Assembly: GCA_038529265.1 (NCBI GenBank)
Contig: JBCBDX010000004.1
Span: 1-64,000, forward strand
DNA length: 64,000 nt
Direction: 5' to 3'
Origin: JBCBDX01 sp038529265
Lineage (GTDB): Bacteria; Pseudomonadota; Alphaproteobacteria; Rhizobiales; Rhizobiaceae
Of this stretch, positions 17,831-26,337 are shown piece after piece. The position numbers and the translations under genes are program-made. How positions within the stretch are numbered: position 1 is the stretch's first letter; every line of letters begins with the position of its first letter. The notes under the pieces are model-generated. The model searched no databases and was not told where the DNA came from. It saw only the letters and a program-made list of their open reading frames with translations.

Positions 17831-19036
17831 ATGTCCGATATCAAACATGTTTATGATGTGATTATCATTGGTGGCGGGCCTGCAGGCGCAACGGCTGCCC
17901 ACGACTTGGCAAGGCAGGGGCGCGATGTTCTGCTGATTGATCGCGATGGCCGCATCAAGCCGTGCGGTGGCGCCATACCAACCAAGGCCATCTCCGAGTT
18001 TGACATTCCAGCAAGCCAACTCAAGGCGCGCATTGGCGCCGCGCGTATCATTTCACCATCAGGCAACAAGGTATCGATGGAAATCGGTGACATCGGCTTT
18101 GTGGGCATGGTTGACCGCGACTTGTTTGATCCTTTTTTGCGTGAACGAGCCCAAAAGGCTGGTGCTGGCTTAATGTTCGGTACGTTCAAGACACTTGAAT
18201 ACAATGCTGCTGGCGACGTCGAACTCGTTGTCATCCGCAAAGAAGATGGCGAAGAACTAAAACTCGTTGCTCGAACCGTTATCGGGGCCGATGGCGCAAA
18301 TTCGGCGGTGCGCCGCGCTGTATTTGGTCCCGATGTTCGCCCACCATACGTTTTCGCATACCATGAAATCGTCAAGTCTCCGGAAACGCCCAATCCCGAA
18401 AAGTTCGACGCCAACCGCTGCGATGTCATTTATGACGGCGAAATTTCGCCGGACTTCTACGGCTGGGTATTCCCCCATGGCGAACACACCTCCGTCGGCT
18501 GCGGTTCAGCGCACAAGGGTCATTCGCTCAAAGAGGCCACGCGCAAATTGCGTGAAGATGCAGGCTTGGCTGACGCCGAAACCATCCGCGAAGAAGGCGC
18601 ACCCCTGCCCTTAAAGCCAATGCGTCGCTGGGATGATGGAAAGCGCGTCGTGCTGGCGGGTGACAGCGCCGGCGTGGTTGCGCCATCCTCTGGCGAAGGC
18701 ATTTATTATGCGATGCTGACCGGTCGCCTTTGCGGCGAAGCTGTTGTTGACCTTATGCAAACCCAAAAAGCATCAGCACTTCGCACGCCGCGCAAGCGCT
18801 TCATGAGAGACCATGGCCGCGTTTTCTTTGTGCTCGGCATGCTACAATGGATTTGGTACTCATCTGACAAACGTCGCGAGCAATTCGTCACCATGTGTGA
18901 AGATGCCGATGTCCAGCGACTGACTTGGGAGAGCTATTTGAACAAACGGCTCGTAAGAAAAGAACCGATGGCCCATCTGCGCGTCATGTTCAAAGATCTG
19001 AAACAACTTATCGGCCTTTCACCGCGGACATCGTGA
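17831..19036 (+). CDS. bchP: BchP, geranylgeranyl reductase
   Basis: FAD-dependent reductase that reduces the geranylgeranyl tail of bacteriochlorophyll to phytyl. 401 residues. Seen: N-terminal FAD motif DVIIIGGGPAGATAAHDLARQG, followed by LLIDRDGRIKPCGGAIPTKAI, and the second FAD motif VVLAGDSAGVVAPSSGEGIYYAMLTGRL. The C-terminal helices FVLGMLQWIWYSSDKRREQF are typical. It ends the bchG-bch2-bchP block; the next small gene begins 4 bases later. Confidence 0.97.
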   Translation: MSDIKHVYDVIIIGGGPAGATAAHDLARQGRDVLLIDRDGRIKPCGGAIPTKAISEFDIPASQLKARIGAARIISPSGNKVSMEIGDIGFVGMVDRDLFDPFLRERAQKAGAGLMFGTFKTLEYNAAGDVELVVIRKEDGEELKLVARTVIGADGANSAVRRAVFGPDVRPPYVFAYHEIVKSPETPNPEKFDANRCDVIYDGEISPDFYGWVFPHGEHTSVGCGSAHKGHSLKEATRKLREDAGLADAETIREEGAPLPLKPMRRWDDGKRVVLAGDSAGVVAPSSGEGIYYAMLTGRLCGEAVVDLMQTQKASALRTPRKRFMRDHGRVFFVLGMLQWIWYSSDKRREQFVTMCEDADVQRLTWESYLNKRLVRKEPMAHLRVMFKDLKQLIGLSPRTS

Positions 19037-19040
19037 AACG

Positions 19041-19355
19041 ATGTTATTTTGGCTGGAAGGCGCAATTTACACCGGAACCATTCCGGCAATCGCGATCGTT
19101 TTTCTCGTCCTTGAGACGACACTTTTGCTTTGGCTTTACAGAAAGCAAAGTCTGAATTTGATGATTATTGCCAATGCGTTCGCTGGGGGCTCGGCGCTTG
19201 TTGCTGTCTACCTGCTCGCGACCGGCGGCCCGCCATTGGCCGTTGCCGGGTTACTAGTAGGTAGCCTGGTTGCCCATTTCTTCGATCTGGGAGCGCGTCG
19301 GCAGCTTATTGCGTCTGCCCAGCTTCGGGGTTCATCTGCCAGACCTTCAAATTGA
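19041..19355 (+). CDS. Small membrane protein downstream of bchP
   Basis: 104 residues with three likely transmembrane helices (about 9-32, 38-58, 64-85) and a short charged tail. Begins 4 bases after the bchP stop, so it is probably in the same transcript. Its last 50 bases overlap the 3' end of tspO on the other strand. I do not recognise a family. Position in the cluster suggests a link with pigment synthesis or with membrane assembly; that is inference only. Confidence 0.65.
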   Translation: MLFWLEGAIYTGTIPAIAIVFLVLETTLLLWLYRKQSLNLMIIANAFAGGSALVAVYLLATGGPPLAVAGLLVGSLVAHFFDLGARRQLIASAQLRGSSARPSN

Positions 19356-19767
19356 GCGCTGCCGCTATCGTTACCCAAATCAGGTATGGCGCAAAGAGCA
19401 TCGCAGCCATTTGTGAGATCGGCGCAGCCGCGGTGATGTAAGCCACTATGATCAACCACATGAAAGACACGTCAATCATGGCTTGATCCATGCGTTTGCG
19501 ACCGAAAAACAACCAAGACCATGCAGCGTTGAGCACCAGTTGCGACACCCAAAGCGCAAAGACAAAACCGAAGCCCCCCGCTTGCCAAATGAGCCAGCCG
19601 GAATAGGCAATCATGATATAGAGAATCGTCCAGACGACCGGAAACGCCCAACCAGGTGGTGTCCATGATGGTTTCTTTAGTGAGAGGTACCATTCACCGG
19701 GCTTGAAGACCGCACCGCTACAAGCAGTCAAAAAAACTGCGATCGATATGACAATGGCACTGACCAT
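19306..19767 (-). CDS. tspO: TspO/CrtK, tryptophan-rich tetrapyrrole-binding membrane protein
   Basis: Five-helix outer-membrane or membrane sensor that binds porphyrins and in Rhodobacter modulates photosynthesis gene expression. 153 residues from the ATG at 19767, preceded by AAGGG; a longer reading has no support. Seen: signature KPGEWYLSLKKPSWTPPGWAFPVVWTILYIMIAYSGWLIW and NAAWSWLFFGRKRMDQAMIDV. In Rhodobacter it lies beside crtI-crtB; here no carotenoid gene follows, and tspO marks the right edge of the photosynthesis cluster. Convergent, with a 50-base overlap with the preceding small gene. Confidence 0.95.
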   Translation of the reverse strand: MVSAIVISIAVFLTACSGAVFKPGEWYLSLKKPSWTPPGWAFPVVWTILYIMIAYSGWLIWQAGGFGFVFALWVSQLVLNAAWSWLFFGRKRMDQAMIDVSFMWLIIVAYITAAAPISQMAAMLFAPYLIWVTIAAALNLKVWQMNPEAGQTQ

Positions 19768-19825
19768 GGTTTTTCCCTTGGGTTCAACGCGTAACAGTGC
19801 GTTCAACCACAGAGGTAGGCATCTG

Positions 19826-20590
19826 TCAGCCTGCCGTCCACCCACCATCGACGAGGATAGACGTGCCGGTAATCAAAGCACTTGCATCTGACGCCAAAAA
19901 CACGACCGGGCCCATCATGTCGTCAACTTCTCCGACACGCCCTAATTTGATCTTGTCTTTGATCCACGCTACCCGGTCCGGATTGTCGAAAGTAGACTGG
20001 GTTAGCGGTGTGCGAATAAAGGTCGGGCAAATCGTATTGACCCGAATGCCAACTGAACCCCACTCAATCGCCATCGATTTTGTCATGCCTTCGATAGCAT
20101 GTTTGGAGGCTGAATAAACCGTGCGGTCGATGCCCCCGACATGGCCCATCTGCGATGAAATCGTAATGATGGAACCGCCACGACCGCCCTCTTTCATTTT
20201 GCGCGCAGCCTCGCGCGCAGAAAAATGGGCTGCCTTCCAATTAATGTCAGCGACAGCGTCAAAATCTTCTTCGCTGGTTTCAAGGCCGGGTCCATGGCGC
20301 GCTAAGCCTGCAGAATTTACATAGACATCGAGCTGGCGCAGCGTGCCGATAGCTCCCTCTGTTGCTTCAATATCGGTTATATCCAGCACAAGCGCTTCCG
20401 CCCGATAGCCAGCGTTATTGATGGCATCGACGACGGCTTGCAGCTTTTCCGCTGAACGGGTGGCACAAACCACATAGGCACCAGCTTCCGCCAATGCTGT
20501 CGCACAAGCCAGTCCAATACCGGAAGAAGCGCCAGCAACGAGCGCCGTTTTTCCCTCTAAGCGAAACGATGGCGTTTGTGGCAACTCCAT
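19826..20590 (-). CDS. SDR-family NAD(P)-dependent dehydrogenase
   Basis: Classical short-chain dehydrogenase, 254 residues. Seen: cofactor motif VAGASSGIGLACATALAEAG, the NSAG motif (YVNSAGLARHG), catalytic Ser in TISSQMG and YSASK (Tyr-x-x-x-Lys), and the C-terminal FLASDASALITGTSILVDGG typical of FabG-like enzymes. The residue after the second strand, ATRSAEK, favours NADP. The ATG at 20590 overlaps the stop of the upstream SnoaL-like gene as ATGA, so it is the fourth gene of a four-gene operon. Substrate unknown; it probably oxidises or reduces an alcohol in the same pathway as the histidinol-dehydrogenase-like enzyme. Confidence 0.92.
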   Translation of the reverse strand: MELPQTPSFRLEGKTALVAGASSGIGLACATALAEAGAYVVCATRSAEKLQAVVDAINNAGYRAEALVLDITDIEATEGAIGTLRQLDVYVNSAGLARHGPGLETSEEDFDAVADINWKAAHFSAREAARKMKEGGRGGSIITISSQMGHVGGIDRTVYSASKHAIEGMTKSMAIEWGSVGIRVNTICPTFIRTPLTQSTFDNPDRVAWIKDKIKLGRVGEVDDMMGPVVFLASDASALITGTSILVDGGWTAG

Positions 20591-21615
20591 CACGCAATCC
20601 CCAGCGGTGTAAGCCGGCCTTGTCCACGAACCTTGTTGAATTCGCGCATGCGCCCCAAAACATCGACACCGATCTGCCGATACATATCAAGCAAGTCCAC
20701 CAATACCCAGTTTTCACGAATGAGACCATCGGTGCCAACACGCCAAAAATCGAGGCTGCGCAAAAGAACCTCTTTGTCTGCCGGCGCAATACCCATCCAG
20801 CCGTCACCGGACAGCGTCAGGCGCATATTGGGCCAGCCAGTCTCGCAAACATAATTGTCAGCGGCGAACCATTCGGACATGAGGTCGCCCATGGCATCAA
20901 GCTTGCGGTCCGGCATGGCGCGAAGAAACGGTTTCTGATGCCAATGACGAAATCCCGCCATACCCCGTGCAGTGCCAATACCTGCGGGCCCATACCAATT
21001 TACTTTTGGGTGCCAGTGCTTATCAAGTTCCATCACTGAAGGATCCGGGTTGCTTGGATATTTACAAAGATCGGTCAGCATTTCGACGACACGGTCGTAT
21101 GTAGCGGTGCCATCGCCGGTCGGCCAAAGCCCGTCACTTGTCATGGGGGCGGGTGTCATGATGAAACCACCTAGCTGCGGCGCCATCGGCCATGCACCAG
21201 CCTGCATCATCAACTCCGGAATATCCCAAATCGCCTGCACTTCGCTGACCTTGCCATCTTTGATTTCATAGAACTCATGATAGCGCATGTGCGCCAAGTG
21301 CCCGGTCGGCGGAATATCAAGAAACGGGCCGAGAAAAGTCCCGACATAATTGCCCATACATCCGATCCAATCGCGCCCCTCAGGCGTCGTGCCTGACATG
21401 AGGATCATGTCGCGACGCTCAAGGTCAGGCATAGCCTCGATGAGCGGCCCATAGGCCGCCGCATAAAGAGCCGATGGCCCTTCCATCTCACCAAACGGGT
21501 GGCACATTTTGACCGCGCCATCAGACGCCATCAGTTCAGCGAGCGCCTCCTCAATGGTGTCTTTTTGATCGGTCTCGAAGGCTTTGAGGAACAGTTCGAA
21601 TAGGGCTTTTTTCAT
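20590..21615 (-). CDS. Tandem SnoaL-like domain protein
   Basis: 341 residues from the ATG at 21615 (MKKALFELFLKAFE). Two cone-shaped SnoaL/NTF2-like domains in tandem, about 5-150 and 165-330, each with a start such as ALAELMASDGAVKMCHPFGEMEGP or ELDKHWHPKVNWYGPAGIG followed by a repeated W-rich sheet. SnoaL-like folds include ester cyclases, hydrolases and non-enzymatic binders; no catalytic residue can be assigned safely. Overlaps the genes on both sides by 4 bases, so it is translated with the VOC protein and the SDR. I do not know its reaction. Confidence 0.85.
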   Translation of the reverse strand: MKKALFELFLKAFETDQKDTIEEALAELMASDGAVKMCHPFGEMEGPSALYAAAYGPLIEAMPDLERRDMILMSGTTPEGRDWIGCMGNYVGTFLGPFLDIPPTGHLAHMRYHEFYEIKDGKVSEVQAIWDIPELMMQAGAWPMAPQLGGFIMTPAPMTSDGLWPTGDGTATYDRVVEMLTDLCKYPSNPDPSVMELDKHWHPKVNWYGPAGIGTARGMAGFRHWHQKPFLRAMPDRKLDAMGDLMSEWFAADNYVCETGWPNMRLTLSGDGWMGIAPADKEVLLRSLDFWRVGTDGLIRENWVLVDLLDMYRQIGVDVLGRMREFNKVRGQGRLTPLGIA

Positions 21616-21995
21616 TGGGTCCAAGCTGGTGGTGTTGCGAAATTGCTGTAGGAGCAGAATATCCACTCATTGCCTTCGGGATCTTTCACACAATAACGAC
21701 GAGTGCCCCAATCAGTGTCCTCGGGTGGATAGACTGAGTAAGCCCCATAAGCCATCGCTTTGCGGTAGTGCGGGTCCAAATCATCAACTGCCACATAGAT
21801 TGCTGGATTACCGTAAGGCTTGTCGAACGGTCCGACCAAAACTGAACCTGTACCATAAACCAGTTCAGCTCTGCTTTCGGAACCGTCGTGTGTATCCACG
21901 CGCATGTTAACTTCGAACCCAAAGGCGCTTGAAAGAAACTCGATCGCTGCGTCTGTATCGCGATAAGCAACATAGGGCACAATCGTTGGCTGCAT
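21612..21995 (-). CDS. VOC (glyoxalase/bleomycin-resistance) family protein
   Basis: 127 residues: the two babab units of a VOC protein, IVPYVAYRDTDAAIEFLSSAFGFEV at the start and AIYVAVDDLDPHYRKAMAYGA followed by RRYCVKDPEGNEWIFCSY. The final Asp-Pro-Glu-Gly-Asn-Glu segment holds the usual metal-binding Glu; the first-half metal position is less clear. Members act as lyases, isomerases, dioxygenases or binding proteins, so the reaction here is open. Located 27 bases downstream of the histidinol-dehydrogenase-like gene. Confidence 0.88.
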   Translation of the reverse strand: MQPTIVPYVAYRDTDAAIEFLSSAFGFEVNMRVDTHDGSESRAELVYGTGSVLVGPFDKPYGNPAIYVAVDDLDPHYRKAMAYGAYSVYPPEDTDWGTRRYCVKDPEGNEWIFCSYSNFATPPAWTQ

Positions 21996-22022
21996 CCGCT
22001 ACGCTACTCCCGACTGCTCGCA

Positions 22023-23351
22023 TCATTCAGCTGCCAATTTTGGTTCCGCAGGCGCTCCATATGGCACATTGCGACCACCATAGCGGCGAACCCTCACATT
22101 GCACTGCTCGGCGTGGCCGACGAAACCTTCCAGCATGCAGAGGCGAGAGCCATACTCGCCAATCATGGCTGCAGCCTCATCTGTCAGAACTTTTTGATAG
22201 GAATGTGTCTTGAGATACTTGCCCACCCACAGGCCGCCCGTATAACGGCCAGCCTTCTTCGTTGGTAAAGTATGATTTGTGCCGATGACCTTGTCGCCAT
22301 TGGCCACATTCGTGCGCGCCCCCAGGAATAGCGCGCCATAGCAAGTCATGTTCTCCAAAAACCAATCATCGCGATCTGTCATCACCTGCACATGTTCCGA
22401 AGCAATATCATCAGCAACAGCCAGCATCTCATCATAAGTATCGCAAACGATGATCTCGCCATAGTCTTCCCAGCTTTTCCGAGCCGTTTCAGCGGTCGGC
22501 AAGATAGCCAAGAGACGTGCTATTTCATCCATTGTGTCACGCGCCAACTTCTCTGAATTGGTCAGCAAAACCGCCGGTGAGTTATACCCGTGCTCAGCCT
22601 GGCCCAGCAGGTCTGTTGCACAAAGCTCAGCATCGGCACCATGCTCATCAGCAATCACCATTGTTTCGGTCGGTCCAGCAAACAAATCTATGCCAACGCG
22701 GCCAAAAAGCTGTCGCTTTGCTTCAGCAACAAATGCATTTCCCGGCCCGACAAGCATATGTACCGGGTCCATGGTTTCTGTGCCAATGGCCATTGCACCG
22801 ACAGCCTGAATGCCACCCAGAACATAGATCTCATGTGCCCCACCCAACTTCATGGCAGCAATAACAGCCGGATTGGGCTCGCCCTTAAATGGTGGCGTGC
22901 AGGCAACGATGCGCGGGACACCGGCGACATCTGCCGTTGCTACAGACATGTGGGCAGAGGCGACCATTGGAAACTTGCCGCCCGGCACATAACAGCCGAC
23001 AGATTGAACGGGAATATTCTTGTGCCCAAGAACGACACCGGGCATGGTTTCGACTTCAACATCCTTCATGGAGTCGCGTTGAACCTGCGCAAAATTGCGC
23101 ACCTGATCCTGCGCAAATTCGATGTCGTGCATATCTTGCGCGGACACTTTGTTCATCAGCGCATCGATATCTTCGTCGGATAGGCGAAAAGCAGCAGGAG
23201 AGTAATTGTCGAATCTCTCGGACAATTCACGCACGGCTGCATCGCCACGCTCCTCGATAGATTTCAAGGTACCTTCAACAATCGAACGCACCTTCGCATC
23301 GTCTTCGGCTCGCTCGGCTTCAGGTCTCGCTGATTTTAGATGTCTAATCAT
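22023..23351 (-). CDS. Histidinol-dehydrogenase-family alcohol dehydrogenase
   Basis: 442 residues of the HisD fold but outside any histidine operon. Catalytic and zinc residues seem kept: Gln and His in LLGQAEHGYNSP, Glu-His in ASEHVQVM, Asp and His in ANGDKVIGTNHTLPT, and His in EGFVGHAEQCN; NAD-binding GCYVPGGKFPMVASAHMSV is present. Paralogues of this type include sulfopropanediol dehydrogenase HpsN, which works beside SDR enzymes, but the taurine/sulfonate genes expected with it are absent here. More safely: a zinc enzyme oxidising a primary alcohol to an acid in two steps. First gene of the leftward operon, with an operator-like repeat 41 bases upstream. Confidence 0.9.
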   Translation of the reverse strand: MIRHLKSARPEAERAEDDAKVRSIVEGTLKSIEERGDAAVRELSERFDNYSPAAFRLSDEDIDALMNKVSAQDMHDIEFAQDQVRNFAQVQRDSMKDVEVETMPGVVLGHKNIPVQSVGCYVPGGKFPMVASAHMSVATADVAGVPRIVACTPPFKGEPNPAVIAAMKLGGAHEIYVLGGIQAVGAMAIGTETMDPVHMLVGPGNAFVAEAKRQLFGRVGIDLFAGPTETMVIADEHGADAELCATDLLGQAEHGYNSPAVLLTNSEKLARDTMDEIARLLAILPTAETARKSWEDYGEIIVCDTYDEMLAVADDIASEHVQVMTDRDDWFLENMTCYGALFLGARTNVANGDKVIGTNHTLPTKKAGRYTGGLWVGKYLKTHSYQKVLTDEAAAMIGEYGSRLCMLEGFVGHAEQCNVRVRRYGGRNVPYGAPAEPKLAAE

Positions 23352-23391
23352 CGCGCTCTCCCAATCTCGCGTTTGAATGAATAAACATGTT

Positions 23392-23407
23392 TTGCATTCG
23401 TATGCAA
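23392..23407. promoter_or_regulatory. Candidate LacI-family operator before the dehydrogenase operon
   Basis: TTGCAT-TCGT-ATGCAA, a 6-base perfect inverted repeat with a 4-base centre, lies 41 bases upstream of the histidinol-dehydrogenase-like gene and 41 bases downstream of the LacI-type regulator gene. Size and symmetry suit a LacI-family site. The half TATGCAA recurs before the first substrate-binding protein (24546-24552), so the same regulator may act at both promoters. Confidence 0.55.
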
Positions 23408-23447
23408 CGCGTTTGAAAATCGTCTAGTGCCTACGCTGATAGCACCC

Positions 23448-24440
23448 CTAAGCGGATGCTCGAACGATCAATTCAGCGGGTAGTCTAATGGTTTGGGGCT
23501 CGACGCGTTTGCCATCAATTTGCTCCGTCAGGAGCATGACCGCATTGTCAGTCATGGCTTCACTTGACTGGCGCACTGTCGTTAGCTGGTAGGGCGCCCA
23601 AGAAGCTTCAGGCACATCATCATATCCTGCGACCGCAATATCTTTTGGAACGCTCAATCCAAATTTGTCGCGGATTACGTCGATGACTGCAAAAGCCATA
23701 TAATCGTTGGCGACGAATATTGCATCCGGCCGGTCATCTGCAGCCAGCATGGCATTAGCAACTTGTGTTGCCTGATCATGATTGTAGTTGGCGACCGCGC
23801 GCGCGTGCAACTGCATGCCATGCTCTTTCAAGCCTGATAAAAGACCGGCTTCGCGATCCCTGTTGGTGGAAGAGTTCTCATCGCCGGCAATATAAGCAAT
23901 CTTTTTGCGGCCAGTATTTATGAAATGCTCTGCGACCATCCTTCCACCGCCGAAATTGTCAGAAGCAACACAACTGGCCGTTCCATCCTCCGTTTCGCGA
24001 TTAAGAAGGAGTACGGGAATACCCAGTTCGCCGCATCGCGTTGCAAGGTCTGAAGACAAAGTCGCCGAAACCAACACCAACCCCTGAACCTGATAATCCA
24101 TCAGGCGGCGCACCACATCATCCTGATTGCCAGTTTCCGTCATGAAAAGAAGCGGGTGATAACCCTTAGCCTGCAAGGCCCGGCACATATGCTCAAGCAA
24201 AACCGGGTAAAACTGGTTCTCCAAATACGCGAACATCATGGCAATCATCTTCGATTGCCCGCTGATCATAGCGCGTGCCAGTGCGTTCGGTCGGTAGCCG
24301 AGAGCTTCAGCAGCTTCCAGAACCCGCGCCTTCGTTTCCTTGGAAACACTGGCACCCGGCGTAAATGTGCGGCTCACAGCAGACTGCGAGACTTCCGCCA
24401 TGCGCGCGACGTCCGCCGATGTTATGATCCCCTTGCGCAC
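23448..24440 (-). CDS. LacI-family transcriptional regulator
   Basis: 330 residues from the GTG at 24440, which has GGAGGAG seven bases upstream; a longer reading has no ribosome site. N-terminal helix-turn-helix ITSADVARMAEVSQSAVSRTFTP and hinge ALGYRPNALARAMISGQS, then a periplasmic-binding-protein-like effector domain (about 60-325) with VLVSATLSSD, FVANDYMAFAVIDVIRD and VAGYDDVPEASW. Effector probably the transported solute or a product of the adjacent pathway. It sits between the leftward catabolic operon and the rightward ABC transporter operon and probably controls both. Confidence 0.95.
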   Translation of the reverse strand: MRKGIITSADVARMAEVSQSAVSRTFTPGASVSKETKARVLEAAEALGYRPNALARAMISGQSKMIAMMFAYLENQFYPVLLEHMCRALQAKGYHPLLFMTETGNQDDVVRRLMDYQVQGLVLVSATLSSDLATRCGELGIPVLLLNRETEDGTASCVASDNFGGGRMVAEHFINTGRKKIAYIAGDENSSTNRDREAGLLSGLKEHGMQLHARAVANYNHDQATQVANAMLAADDRPDAIFVANDYMAFAVIDVIRDKFGLSVPKDIAVAGYDDVPEASWAPYQLTTVRQSSEAMTDNAVMLLTEQIDGKRVEPQTIRLPAELIVRASA

Positions 24441-24536
24441 TGATACGCTCCTCCCGCACCAATCCTCAAACTCAAGCAAGCGCGCGGCGCAAGTCAAGCT
24501 GCCGCAAAGTCAATCCACAAACACACCACGCATGGC

Positions 24537-24552
24537 AAGCAGTGGTATGCAA
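24537..24552. promoter_or_regulatory. Candidate second LacI-family operator half before the transporter
   Basis: AAGCAGTGGTATGCAA has the same right half (GTATGCAA) as the operator-like repeat at 23392-23407, but its left half matches the expected TTGCAT in only three of six bases. It lies about 108 bases before the first substrate-binding protein gene. Suggestive of a second, weaker site for the LacI-type regulator; not proven by sequence. Confidence 0.35.
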
Positions 24553-24659
24553 ATATAAAAAGTCACATCGAATTTTTTCACTGGATTCAAGCGTTTCACT
24601 TTGTCTAGACTTTTTTCATGTTTGCCGATCCCGGCAAATTTCACATGAGGGAGATTTTC

Positions 24660-26252
24660 ATGACTGCCAGATTTAAAGCCGCAAGCGCGCTGCTCACTGC
24701 AGCACTCTTGGCCGGAGCTAGCACCGTCGCTTCTGCGGAGACCTTGCGGTGGGCACGCGCCGGTGACTCATTAACGCTCGATCCGCATTCGCAGAACGAG
24801 GGTCCGACACACGCACTCGCACAACAAATCTATGAGCCGCTTATTGCACCGAACATGGAAGCAAAGCCGACACCAGCTTTGGCAACTGAGTGGAGCGTGT
24901 CTCCCGATAATCCAAATGTGTGGGTGTTCAAGCTGCGTGAGGGTGTAAAATTCCACGGTGGCGAAGACTTCACGGCCGAAGATGTTGTGTTTTCATTCGA
25001 GCGCGCCAAGCTCGAAAGCTCTGACATGAAGGAGCTTTTGGTAACGATTACGGAAGTTCGTGCTGTCGATGATTTCACAGTCGAGATTGAAACCGATGGC
25101 CCGAACCCAATTCTTCCAAGCAACCTGACGAACCTCTTCATCCTGGATAAGGGCTGGTCAGAAGCTAACGATGTTATGGCGCCTGCCGAGTTTGACGACA
25201 GCGAAGAAACCTATGCGGTCAGAAACGCAAACGGTACCGGTGCTTTCAAGCTGATCAGCCGCGAGCCAGACACATTGACGGTTCTGGAGCGCAATGATGA
25301 CTATTGGGGTATCGGTACTTTCCCAATGGAAATCACCCGCATCGAATACACACCCATTCAAAATGCTGCGACCCGTGTTGCTGCTCTGCTCTCGGGCGAA
25401 GTTGATCTGATCCAAGACGTACCTGTGCAAGATTTGCAACGCGTTGCCGATGCTGATGGGCTAAAAGTCGAGAATGCACCTCAAAACCGGACTATTTTCT
25501 TTGGCGTCAATGGCTTTGACGATGATCTGATCAATGACAATGTTGAGGGCGCCAACCCGTTTGCCGATATCCGCGTTCGCAAAGCCATGAACATGGCAAT
25601 CAACCGCGACGCGATTCAACAAGTCGTTATGCGTGGTCAGTCAGCGCCGACTGGTGTGATCATCCCACCGTTTGTGAACGGTTGGACGGAAGAGCTCGAC
25701 GCATATCCTGCCGCTGATGTTGACGCTGCCAAAGCGCTTATGGCTGAGGCCGGTTATGGCGATGGTTTTGAAGTCACACTGCATTGTCCGAACGATCGCT
25801 ACATCAACGATGAAGCTATTTGTCAGGCGGCCGTCGGCATGATGGGTCAAATCGGGATCGACGTGAACCTTGTCGCCCAGACCAAAGCCAACCACTTCCC
25901 GCTAATTTCGCAGAAAGAGACTGACTTCTATCTGCTTGGTTGGGGCGTGCCGACCTTTGACTCTGAGTATGTCTTCAACTTCCTCGTGCACTCCACCACA
26001 GACGACCGTGGTTCATGGAATGGCTCGCGCTTTGGCGATCCTGAGGTGGACGCCATGATCCAGTCGCTCGGTTCCGAGGTGGATCTCGACGTCCGCAACG
26101 AGACAATCGGAAAAATCTGGGCGGCCGTTCAGGAGAACCAGATCTACCTGCCAGTTCACAACCAGGTCCTGAACTGGGGCATGAAGGACGGCATCAACTT
26201 CCCGGTACAACCGGAAGATCAGCCGCACTTTAAGTATCTGCAGTTCAACTGA
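24660..26252 (+). CDS. Dipeptide-type ABC transporter substrate-binding protein 1
   Basis: Extracytoplasmic solute receptor of the SBP_bac_5 (DppA/OppA) family, 530 residues from the ATG at 24660, preceded by GAGGGAG. Signal peptide about 1-27 ending ASTVASA-ETLRW. Seen: LDPHSQNEGPTHALAQQIYEPLI, LREGVKFHGGEDFTAEDVVFSFERA, GTGAFKLISREPDTLTVLERNDDYWG, and IRVRKAMNMAINRDAI, all typical. First gene of a five-gene importer; its substrate could be a peptide, glycoside or opine-like compound. A close paralogue follows immediately. Confidence 0.96.
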   Translation: MTARFKAASALLTAALLAGASTVASAETLRWARAGDSLTLDPHSQNEGPTHALAQQIYEPLIAPNMEAKPTPALATEWSVSPDNPNVWVFKLREGVKFHGGEDFTAEDVVFSFERAKLESSDMKELLVTITEVRAVDDFTVEIETDGPNPILPSNLTNLFILDKGWSEANDVMAPAEFDDSEETYAVRNANGTGAFKLISREPDTLTVLERNDDYWGIGTFPMEITRIEYTPIQNAATRVAALLSGEVDLIQDVPVQDLQRVADADGLKVENAPQNRTIFFGVNGFDDDLINDNVEGANPFADIRVRKAMNMAINRDAIQQVVMRGQSAPTGVIIPPFVNGWTEELDAYPAADVDAAKALMAEAGYGDGFEVTLHCPNDRYINDEAICQAAVGMMGQIGIDVNLVAQTKANHFPLISQKETDFYLLGWGVPTFDSEYVFNFLVHSTTDDRGSWNGSRFGDPEVDAMIQSLGSEVDLDVRNETIGKIWAAVQENQIYLPVHNQVLNWGMKDGINFPVQPEDQPHFKYLQFN

Positions 26253-26269
26253 TCACTTTTTGATCATCG

Positions 26270-26294
26270 GGGTGGGCGCTAATTGCGTCCACCC
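26270..26294 (+). terminator. Hairpin between the two substrate-binding-protein genes
   Basis: GGGTGGGCGC (26270-26279), loop TAATT, and GCGTCCACCC (26285-26294) form a ten-pair stem with one G-U, followed by TATTCTTAT. A smaller perfect hairpin, TGATCA-CTTTT-TGATCA (26250-26266), sits on the stop codon just before. Together they could stabilise the 3' end of the first receptor mRNA or terminate part of transcription. The T-run is weak, so full termination is doubtful. Confidence 0.55.
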
Positions 26295-26337
26295 TATTCT
26301 TATGGCTCACTGACAGAATGTCGCAGTGAGGGAACCC

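Noticed and set aside
22023..23351. True histidine-biosynthesis hisD
   Set aside because: No other his gene is near, and neighbours are catabolic; the protein belongs more probably with HisD-type paralogues.
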